Below, in pieces: positions 56,466-64,000 of a stretch of DNA of 64,000 bases. The stretch lies in the NCBI GenBank assembly GCA_030169165.1, contig CM058044.1:41956415-42020414 (forward strand). The letters run 5' to 3'. Position 1 is the stretch's first letter; each line of letters opens with the position of its first letter. A program made the position numbers and the translations under genes. The stretch is from Centaurea solstitialis (taxonomy: Eukaryota > Streptophyta > Magnoliopsida > Asterales > Asteraceae). Below the pieces are notes generated by a model. It was not told the origin of the DNA, did not search any database, and was given only the letters and a program-made list of their open reading frames with translations.

Positions 56466-59400
56466 CTGTTTCACTTTATGTGCAGAGAAACCAAGGAAGA
56501 AGGAGCAGTCTTTGGCATGTGGATAGTGGTTGCTCTAGGCACATGACATGTATCATGTCTTTACTTGAAGACTTTAAAAAGTTTGAAGGTGGACATGTTG
56601 CCTTTGGGGATAATCCTACTGGAGGTAAGATAAGTGGCAAAGGTAAGGTATCAAAAGGTAAGATGACTTTTGATGATGTTTATTATGTGGAGCAGTTGAG
56701 ATACAACTTGCTAAGTGTATCTCAAGTATGTGACAAGAAGTTTGGTGTATTATTCACTGATACTGAATGCCTCATACTTACTCCTGGTTTCAAGATAGAT
56801 GAGAGTCAAGTAATGCTTAGGACTCCTAGGAAAGATAATGTTTACTGTTTGGACATTGAAGATGCTTCTTCTTTATCATCCTTAAACTGTTTATTTTCAA
56901 AAGCATCTGTGAGTGAATCATCACTGTGGCATAGGAGGATGTGCCACATGAACTTTAAAAACATGAACTTACTTGTTAAAAACAACCTTGTTAGAGGTTT
57001 GCCTGCAAAGGAATTTTCATGTGATGATCATTATGTAGCATGCCTTAAAGGTAAGCAACACAAATCTTCTCACAAGTCCAAAGAAGTAAACACTATCTCA
57101 TCACCTTTACAATTATTGCACATGGATCTTTTTGGTCCTACCAATGTGATGAGTATAGGCAAGAAATCCTATTGTCTTGTGATAGTTGATGATTATTCTA
57201 GGTTTACTTGGGTTTACTTTCTAAGAACAAAGGATGAGACAAGTGGACTGATCAAACCCTTTGTGACTAGAGTGGAAAACAAGACAAACCTTAGAGTAAA
57301 GGTCATTAGATCAGACAATGGCACTGAGTTCAAGAATGCTGATCTGAACAGCTTCTGTGAGGAAAAAGGTATTGAGAGACAATACAGTGCTCCTAGAACT
57401 CCTCAACAAAATGGTGTTGCTGAGAGGAGAAATAGGACACTAATTGAGGCTGCAAGAACTATGTTAGCTGATTCTAAACTTCCTATCACTTTCTGGGCAG
57501 AAGCAGTTAACACTGCTTGCTATGTCCAAAACAGAGTTCTTATAGTCAAATCAAAAGGCAAGACACCCTATGAACTTTTTGAGAAAAAGAAACCCTATAT
57601 AGGATTTTTAAAACCATTTGGGTGTCCTTGCACAATTCTAGATACCAAAACTCACCTAGGCAAGTTTGACAGCAAATCTGATGATGGATTTCTTGTAGGA
57701 TATTCTTCTCAAAGCAAAGCTCTTAGGGTTTACAATAACTCTACCAGAATCATAGAAGAAAGTGACAATGTCAAATGCAATGAGAACACTCCTAACATAC
57801 CTGGAAGTGGTCCAAATTGGTTGTTTGACATTGACTCACTAACTAACTCTTTGAATATGAGCAATGCTGTGATTACAGGTTCAGGTTCAGAGCAGATCCA
57901 GGAAACAAGTCCTCCATTTGTTGTGTTTCCCATGCCATTGGAAGAATCAAATGATGGCTGTACCACTGCTGAGTCAACTTCAGAAGAGCCAAAAGAACCT
58001 GAGACTGCTGAGAAGAGTGATGATCAACCATCTGGGGAAACTTCTCTCTCTGAGAACATTGAAGGAATACCTATTTCAGATGAGGAACCTCAATGGGATC
58101 AAGAACCAGAAGTGAATGATTCAAATCTAGGGGTGGACTTGCCTGAAGAACCCCTGCATCTTACAAGAACTCAGAAGAATCATCCACCTACTCTGGTAAT
58201 AGGAGACATTCAGTCTCCTATGATATCAAGGAAGCAAAGCAAATCCCTTCCCAATCCACACTTGAGTATGATATCAGTTTATCTATCTCAGACAGAGCCA
58301 AAGAAGGCACATGATGCAATGAAGGACCCAAGTTGGATAGAGGCTATGCAAGAAGAACTGTTGCAATTTGTCCTGCAGCATGTGTGGGATCTGGTGGATC
58401 TACCAAGAGGACATAGGGTGATTGGTACTAAGTGGATTTTCAGAAACAAGACTGATGAAAGAGGGATTGTTATTAAGAACAAAGCCAGATTGGTAGCACA
58501 AGGATATACTCAAGAGGAAGGAATAGACTATGATGATGTATTTGCTCCAGTTGCCAGAATTGAAGCCATCAGGCTATTCTTGGCCTTTGCATCTTACAAA
58601 GGATTCAAAGTCTATCAGATGGATGTCAAGAGTGCCTTTCTCTATGGCACTATAGATGAAGAGGTGTATGTCAGTCAACCACCAGGGTTTGAAGATCCCA
58701 AATACCCTGACAAAGTGTATAAGTTGAGAAAAGCACTGTATGGTCTTCATCAAGCACCTAGGGCTTGGTATGATACCTTGTCCTCCTATTTGTTGGAAAA
58801 CAAGTTTGAGAGGGGTGTCATTGATAAGACCTTGTTCATCAAGAGAACAAAGACTGATATGCTTCTAGTACAGATCTATGTAGATGATATCATCTTTGGA
58901 TCTATAAGGGATGATATGTGCAAGGAGTTTGAGGAGCTGATGCATAAGAAGTTCAAGATGAGTTCCATGGGAGAACTCACTTTCTTTCTTGGTTTACAGG
59001 TCAAGCAGAAGGCTGATGGTATTTTTATCAATCAGTCTAAATATGTGGCATCAATGCTTCAAAAGTTTGGGATGAATGATGCAAAGCCAGCTAGCACTCC
59101 TATGGAAACATGCAAGCACCTCACTGCTAATGTTGAGGGGGAGGAAGTCGATGTTCACCATTACAGATCCATGATTGGATCATTAATGTATCTTACAGCT
59201 TCAAGACCTTATATTATGTTTGTTGTTTGTGTTTGTGCCAGGTATCAGGTTAGGCCAAAGGAGTCTCATCTACATGCAGTCAAACGGATATTCAAATATC
59301 TCAAGGGTCAACCAAGGTTGGGACTTTGGTATCCCAATGACTCTTCTTTTGACCTAGTGGCTTACACTGATAGTGATTATGGAGGAGCAAATTTGGATAG

Positions 59401-59818
59401 AAAGTCTACATCAGGAGGATGTCAGTTCTTGGGAGGAAGATTGGTCTCATGGCAATGCAAGAAACAGACCACTGTTTCACAATCAACAACAGAAGCTGAA
59501 TACATAGCTGCATCTCAGTGCTGTTCACAAGTTCTATGGATTCAGAATCAAATGCAAGACTATGGTCTTTCATTCTTGCAGACACCAATCTATATTGACA
59601 ATAACAGTGCTATCAGCATTGTTAACAATCCTGTCAAACACTCCAAGACCAAACATATAGAGATCAAGTAGCACTTTATCCGAGACTGTAATGAAAAGAA
59701 GTTAATTCAAGTTCTGAAAGTCCACACTGATGATCAATATGAAGACCTGTTCACCAAAGCCTTTGATGTAGGCAGGTTTACATTTTTGGTTACAGGAGTA
59801 GGAATGATGAACTCTGAA
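56444..59818 (+). CDS. pol: Pol of copia element B: protease, integrase, RT, RNase H (one late stop)
   Basis: A 1075-residue frame to the TAG at 59669-59671. Domains in order: protease DSGCSRHM near residue 27; GAG-pre-integrase LWHRRMCHMN near 161; integrase DD35E (HMDLFGP about 225, SDNGTEF about 290, NGVAERRNR about 323); RT from about 625 with QMDVKSAF about 725 and YVDDII about 812; RNase H YTDSDYGG about 974 and STTEAEYIA. All catalytic motifs are intact. The TAG falls within KHIEIK*HFIRDC; the same frame then reads on to a stop at 59817-59819, so the last 48 residues are cut off by a nonsense change. The gag frame overlaps the start by about 20 bases in a -1 relation. The ATG at 56444 is only the first in frame; synthesis as a fusion or from a spliced RNA is possible. 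Confidence 0.9.
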
Positions 59819-59820
59819 TA

Positions 59821-60566
59821 ACCCTCTTCTTGTTACATTTATTTTTGTACTATCTCTGTATTATGTCTTTCTTTCTTATTTTTTTTCTATTATTTGGTAG
59901 GTATTTAATAAGTTTGTGGATGTTGCAGATAGTTGGTGGAATCATTGGATTGGTCAAAAGACGCAGGGTGAAGTTACTACTGCTTATTTGAAGTTACTCT
60001 CGCTAGCAGTATCACTATCGCAAAGCATAGTTTCTATCACTAAGTCTTTATCACTGCTCGTTTCGCACATTACCACCGCTAGCACATTCGCACATTACCA
60101 CCGCTTGCACATTTACCACTGCTTGATCCTTACCACTACTGGTTACATAAGCGTGTTTTTACCACTGCGCGTGTACTTTACCACTGCTTTTAAACTTCAC
60201 ACGCGTATGGTATCACTGCCAGTGTGTTCTACCACTGCGCGTGCATGTTACCACTGCTTTTAACTTAACACGCCTACGTTACCACTGCTCTTGTCTTTTA
60301 CCACTGCTCTTGAAATTACCATTGCTAGTGTTAGTTATTCTCAGTTACCACCGCTTTAATCTGAGATGCACAATACCACTGCTCATGGTTCGAGTATAAA
60401 AGCCCTAAACTGACCGCCTTTTTCACAAACGGCTATTCTGTGCTTTTGCTCTAAAAACGTTTGCGATTCTGCAACTTTTCTCCCTCTGTGTTCTTGCAAA
60501 TCAATCTTCTTTCGTTTCGATTACTGATTATACATCTGTTCTAGGGTTTTTCTTGTTTGATCGATA
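59821..60566 (+). repeat. Post-pol spacer with dense TTACCACTGCT motifs and short leader
   Basis: From about 59970 to 60380 the motif taccactgct and close variants (accaccgct, atcactgct, accattgct) occur about twenty times, spaced 10-30 bases. Then follows aatataaa-free leader sequence with ggttcgagtataaaagccct (a TATA-like box at about 60394) and a pyrimidine-rich stretch before the ATG at 60567. It may hold an internal promoter for the next ORF. Confidence 0.75.
60394..60403 (+). promoter_or_regulatory. Possible internal promoter before the post-pol ORF
   Basis: gtataaaagccc is a good TATA-box match about 170 bases upstream of the ATG at 60567, with ctctgtgttcttgcaaatca-type leader in between. 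If used, the post-pol ORF would have its own mRNA rather than relying on splicing or readthrough. Sequence evidence only. Confidence 0.4.
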
Positions 60567-61427
60567 ATGGATTCTCTTTGCTTTGTTAAAGATCACAACA
60601 AAGTCGGATATCTCACCAAAGATAGCAATTCTGAAGGGTTTGAAGATATTCTTGAGTTCTTGGCTACATCCACTATAACGTATGCCGCAACTATCAATCC
60701 AACAATCTACATTCGGCATATGCACGATTTATGGACCAATGCGGTGGTTGAGGAAATTGAAGGGGTCAAACAAATTCAGACCACCATCTGTGGTCATTCT
60801 TTGACTGTTAATCCCGCAAAGATCAGACAACACCTACGTCTACATGATGAGTCAGGTACAACTATGCTCTCTACTTCCACCATCATGGAAGCTTTTCTAA
60901 GAATGGGGTATACAGGCTCTCACACTTCTTTAAAATACCTTAAGGGTAAATTTTGCCCTCCGTGGAGGTTCTTTGTGCATACCCTATTACACTGTTTTTC
61001 AAAGAAAACTACAAGTTTTGGTGAGTTTAGTAGTACCATTGCTTCTGCTTTGGTTTGCCTGACTACTAATCAGATTTTCAATTTCTCTCAAATGATCTTT
61101 GATGATCTTGTCTACAATCTTGAAAACATGAATAATTCCAAAGTAAAATCTTTTTACATGTTTCCAAGATTTGTACAAGAAGTGATAACCCAAGAATTGA
61201 CGGATGTACCCATGGATGGAGACACTTATCAGAGCTCTGCTCTTGGTAATAAAGTGTTTTCTAACATGCAGAGACCTGCTCCAGGCTCAAATGACACCTT
61301 CACCCCATTGTTCTCAACAATGATGAGGGTGAACCACCCACAAGGTGAGGCATCAGGCTTGCAGCCCTTACAATCAAGCATACCCACTGATGACCTACCC
61401 CCACTCCTACACTCAAAAGATACATAA
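60567..61427 (+). CDS. Post-pol ORF of element B, N-terminal part (retrotransposon accessory protein)
   Basis: 286 residues, MDSLCFVKDHNKVGYL to LLHSKDT. Its motif order (GFEDILEFLATS, INPTIYIRHMHDLW, GHSLTVNPAKIRQHLRL, FLRMGYTG, FCPPWRFFVHTLLHC, SSTIASALVCLTTNQIFNFS, IFDDLVYNLE) matches a protein type I remember from Asteraceae genomes next to copia pol, usually with meaningless automatic names. No signal peptide or membrane segment is obvious, so it does not look like an envelope. Function unknown. Around 61398-61402 (a C5 run) the frame slips; the alternative frame continues into the next ORF, and the stop at 61427 is probably a frameshift product. Confidence 0.72.
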   Translation: MDSLCFVKDHNKVGYLTKDSNSEGFEDILEFLATSTITYAATINPTIYIRHMHDLWTNAVVEEIEGVKQIQTTICGHSLTVNPAKIRQHLRLHDESGTTMLSTSTIMEAFLRMGYTGSHTSLKYLKGKFCPPWRFFVHTLLHCFSKKTTSFGEFSSTIASALVCLTTNQIFNFSQMIFDDLVYNLENMNNSKVKSFYMFPRFVQEVITQELTDVPMDGDTYQSSALGNKVFSNMQRPAPGSNDTFTPLFSTMMRVNHPQGEASGLQPLQSSIPTDDLPPLLHSKDT

Positions 61428-61534
61428 GGAAGAACAGGGGAGCTCCTTCCTCCTCTGGTTCTAAACCCCAAGAGCCTATAAGCCCTCAGTTGGAGCACTC
61501 TCCTTCTGATACTTTCCAAAGGGATACCCCTTGA

Positions 61535-63838
61535 GTGATGCCCCACTCAAGTGTAAAGAAGGTGCCCTCTCAGGAGAAGGATGGGCATGTGGTTGGTGAG
61601 GCTCAAACTACTGATGTTGCACACGGTGTGCATCAAGACAGTTTGAACATAACTAAGACCCCCACCACGGCAACTCCTAGTGAGAAATCACAAGGAGGTC
61701 CCAGGTGCCAAGAAACCAAGGGGGCAGCTAGTGCTTCAGCTAGGCTGATGACTTCTGCTAAGAAGCTCAAAGATCCAGTAATGGAGGTAAACACTCCTAA
61801 ATCTAGTGAGGGCAGATATAACTATCAAGATTTGATGGCAGATTTCAAAACCATTGTTGATGATCTAAGGGCTCATGATGCGAACTTCACCAAACATGAT
61901 CAACAGCATGCCTCTCATGAAGACAGATTGCATACACTGGAGGAACTAGCCACTGCACAGCATGACTTACTAAAGGCTCATGAAGCTCAGATAATCAAAC
62001 AGTCCAAGTTTATTCAAGCTCAAGGTGCTGCTATGGCTTCAATGAGAAGACAAATTTCAGCTCTACAAAAGAGGTACTCCACTTTGGTCTCATTCACAAA
62101 GGGGGAGAGGAAATCAAAGATTAAGGGGGAGTCCAAGAAGAAGGAGAAGACTGTTGAAGAGACTGAGGTTGTGAATGAACCTGCAGTAGATGCTGTTAAT
62201 AATGAGCTTGTGTTTGAAAAGGATGCTGAAGCTAAGGGGGAGGATGACAAAGTGATAGAGACTGATCATGTCAAAGAAACAAGTCTGGAGGTGAATGATG
62301 ATGAGGAAACAATAGCACAGCTACTTTTGAAACTTCCTAAGGTAATTCCAGCCAAAGGAGTTGTCATTAGTGAGCCTGTAGAGACTGATACTTTGAAGAA
62401 GAAATCTGAGGTGGTTGATCCAAAAGACAAAGGAAAGAAGATAGTACAAGAGGCTGAGTATGAATCTGATGATGATGAGGAGATGGGTTTTAAGCCAGTG
62501 GTAGATCCAGTCACTGAGAATATTCTCTCTGATGCTTTGATTCAACAAATTCAAGAGGAAGATGAGAAGAGAAGAAAAGAGGAGTTGGCTGCAATAGCTG
62601 AACAAGACAGGGTGGCAGCTGAGAAACTTCAAGAACAACTGGATCAAGAAGAACCAGTGGTGATCAAGAAAAAGCCTCTGAAGAAAACCACAAAGAAAGC
62701 AACTCCAAAAGATGTTAAAGAGAAGAGGAGGAGTATGGTGAGGTATCTGGCTAGTGCTCTTGGAAAGCCAGTTCAGTACTTTGCCAAATGGGAGCTAGAG
62801 AAAGTTGAAAGTCAATACAATGCTACAAGAGAGGTGATGCACTTAGAAGCATTGGAGGAGCAGCAAGTTGAAACAGAAGATGTGTCTTTGGTGCAAAGAA
62901 AGAGAAAGAGAGATCAAGTGAAAGATCAGGTTACCATTGCTGAAGGTAATGCTGATATTACCACTGCTGTTGCTGAAAAGATTGTGCCAGAGTTACAAGG
63001 GAATGAAGAGCTTGAAAAAGAGAAAGAGGCTGACAATAAAATTTTAAAGGTTGAGAAGGTAATTGAAACTGCTGAACAGGAGGTTGAAGTTGCTGGATCA
63101 CCTAAACCAAAAAGGAAAAAGTCAATAGCAAAGAAGGGAAAGAAGGAAATGGAGATTGAAGAAACTTCAGATATTACAATGTGGATCTACTTTGAGAATG
63201 TAGATGCTTCAGCTTTTAAAGTCTTCAGAAGATCTGGCAAGGCTGAAATCTATGCTAGCATTCTTGGGATTTTCAGAAGAATGTCCAGGACTGATCTGAA
63301 AAAAATGTATGAGATTGGATGCACAAAAGAGATTGAAGATTTTGAGGAAGCCAGACTGCTAGTTGAAGAGTTGAAGGTTATGTTTGCTTTTTCAAGAACA
63401 AAAGCTAAGCTGAATGATAATGTTGAAGGCAAAGTTGTGTCTTGGAGCACCTTCAACAACAGAGTGTTCACAGTCACATTTGAACAAGGAAGAGTATGTT
63501 ACTTTTTAATGGACAAGAGGTATGATTTTGAGCCAATCATAATCAATAGCATTCTAAAGACAAAGGAGAAGAAGGGTGAGCTATCTGATCTTGATGTGGA
63601 ATTGGTGAATAAGTTGAAGGAACAGATGATGGATATGAATGAGCATTATCTGGAATTGATTGAACAGAAATCCAGAAAGGTAGCTGAATGGGGTATTGAT
63701 CAAGATTTGAAGCATTTGGTCAAGTTTGATGATGGATCTGAGCTCTGTGAACCTGAGTGGATAAAGATTTTGGAAGAATGCACAAGGATTAATCTGAAGG
63801 AGATGTATGACTCAAGGTTCAGAGTGATTGATGTTTGA
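61535..63838 (+). CDS. Post-pol ORF of element B, C-terminal charged coiled-coil part
   Basis: 767 residues, highly charged. Residues about 95-190 have heptad-like leucines (DDLRAHDANF, HTLEELATAQHDLLKAHEAQ), then Lys/Glu-rich segments (KGESKKKEKTVEET, EEDEKRRKEELAAIAEQDR). The C-terminal third is folded-looking (TMWIYFENVDASAFKVFRRS, GKVVSWSTFNNRVFTVTFEQ, LCEPEWIKILEECTRI). The same frame extends upstream of the ATG to a TGA (61529-61531) and on to about 61395, where it meets the frameshifted end of the preceding ORF. I infer a single ancestral protein of over 1000 residues with a frameshift and one nonsense codon. The final TGA coincides with the TG of a new LTR-like sequence, so the true C-terminus may be lost. 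Confidence 0.68.
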   Translation: MMPHSSVKKVPSQEKDGHVVGEAQTTDVAHGVHQDSLNITKTPTTATPSEKSQGGPRCQETKGAASASARLMTSAKKLKDPVMEVNTPKSSEGRYNYQDLMADFKTIVDDLRAHDANFTKHDQQHASHEDRLHTLEELATAQHDLLKAHEAQIIKQSKFIQAQGAAMASMRRQISALQKRYSTLVSFTKGERKSKIKGESKKKEKTVEETEVVNEPAVDAVNNELVFEKDAEAKGEDDKVIETDHVKETSLEVNDDEETIAQLLLKLPKVIPAKGVVISEPVETDTLKKKSEVVDPKDKGKKIVQEAEYESDDDEEMGFKPVVDPVTENILSDALIQQIQEEDEKRRKEELAAIAEQDRVAAEKLQEQLDQEEPVVIKKKPLKKTTKKATPKDVKEKRRSMVRYLASALGKPVQYFAKWELEKVESQYNATREVMHLEALEEQQVETEDVSLVQRKRKRDQVKDQVTIAEGNADITTAVAEKIVPELQGNEELEKEKEADNKILKVEKVIETAEQEVEVAGSPKPKRKKSIAKKGKKEMEIEETSDITMWIYFENVDASAFKVFRRSGKAEIYASILGIFRRMSRTDLKKMYEIGCTKEIEDFEEARLLVEELKVMFAFSRTKAKLNDNVEGKVVSWSTFNNRVFTVTFEQGRVCYFLMDKRYDFEPIIINSILKTKEKKGELSDLDVELVNKLKEQMMDMNEHYLELIEQKSRKVAEWGIDQDLKHLVKFDDGSELCEPEWIKILEECTRINLKEMYDSRFRVIDV

Positions 63839-64000
63839 TGCGGTAATTATCGTATATAAAAAGCGTAACAAGTTTTAACCTCTAATGCCTAGCCACCTTC
63901 TTACCACATATACAGGCAAGCGTACCTGATCGTGAGTAATATAGTGTAGGAAAGTCCAGGTATCGTATCTACCACTGGGAACGGTCAAGTTATCGTAGAC
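63836..64000. mobile_element. Possible start of another LTR element, cut by the window
   Basis: From TGATGCGGTAATTATCG onward the composition and style change: short phrases such as cgtatataaaaagcgtaac, aggtatcgtatctaccact and gggaacggtcaagttatcgt resemble LTR beginnings common in plants. The start with TG at the very end of the preceding ORF suggests insertion there. The other end is not available. Confidence 0.4.

Larger units (their letters stand above)
53203..63835 (+). mobile_element. Ty1/copia LTR retrotransposon B (Sirevirus-like) with post-pol ORFs, truncated by window edge
   Basis: Plus-strand order: LTR, PBS, gag, protease-integrase-RT-RNase H, long spacer, two further ORFs. More than 10.6 kb lie in the window with no 3' LTR seen. 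The size, long gag and post-pol ORF fit the SIRE/Maximus lineage, which often carries env-like or accessory ORFs. Gag has three frame breaks and pol a late stop, so the copy is defective. The 5-bp flank taatt (53198-53202) would be the target duplication. A solo LTR of the same family lies at 45611. Confidence 0.93.

Noticed and set aside
60567..63838. An envelope gene downstream of copia pol
   Set aside because: No signal peptide, no hydrophobic fusion or anchor segment and no cysteine-rich ectodomain pattern; the protein is largely charged coiled coil.

Overview
This window is intergenic, transposon-dominated nuclear DNA from a plant, most likely a eudicot of the daisy family (Asteraceae). 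The evidence is an AT-rich background, Sirevirus-like copia elements with PBS tggtatcagagc, a CACTA element with a Ptta/En/Spm protein, tRNA-derived SINEs, Helitrons, and a post-pol ORF of a type I know mainly from Asteraceae retrotransposons. No complete host gene is convincing. The best host-like candidate is one exon of a four-helix membrane protein at 22.66-23.12 kb (minus).

Layout. 1-6151: the 5' two thirds of a minus-strand copia element A (pol, gag, PBS, 987-bp LTR); its 3' end lies left of the window. 7.2-10.2 kb: a minus-strand Helitron-like block carrying a SINE and a hAT MITE with a perfect 8-bp TSD. 10.2-16 kb: AT-rich DNA with decayed MITEs and a SINE with its TSD. 16.1-18.4 kb: two TA-flanked MITEs and a complete 1.5-kb Helitron inserted in a host segment whose uninterrupted paralogue survives at 34.29-34.45 kb. 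18.65-19.87 kb: an inverted pair of gene fragments. 20.07-20.18 kb: a long (GA)n tract. 21.65-22.13 kb: nested TA-MITEs. 24.177-31.611 kb: a 7.4-kb CACTA element (TSD AAA) with a five-exon Ptta/En/Spm-type gene and a 1.7-kb minisatellite, and no visible TnpD-type transposase. 32-37.4 kb: a SINE and several MITEs.

37.495-45.188 kb: a 7.7-kb Ty3/gypsy element with nearly identical 1.48-kb LTRs and a thoroughly decayed interior, so it probably moves by borrowing proteins. Each LTR holds four tandem stem-loops with one constant loop and covarying stems. 45.57-47.08 kb: a PIF/Harbinger-type element (TSD TTA) split by a solo copia LTR (TSD GAACT). 47.66-48.69 kb: another TIR element holding a 280-bp probable solo LTR (TSD TATGC). 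48.8-52.2 kb: a cluster of (TA)n-flanked hairpin MITEs, one enclosing a GC-rich, gene-like capture. 52.78-53.20 kb: the left half of a second Harbinger-type MITE. 53.203-63.84 kb: plus-strand copia element B, of the same family as the solo LTR, with broken gag, nearly intact pol, a spacer full of TTACCACTGCT motifs and two post-pol ORFs that look like one broken gene. 63.836-64.000: probably the start of another LTR element.

How the parts work together: nearly everything here copies or moves itself. The copia elements encode their own gag, protease, integrase and reverse transcriptase. The CACTA retains only the DNA-binding type of subunit. The gypsy element, MITEs, SINEs and Helitrons depend on enzymes supplied from elsewhere. 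The nesting order is readable in several places and gives a local relative chronology.
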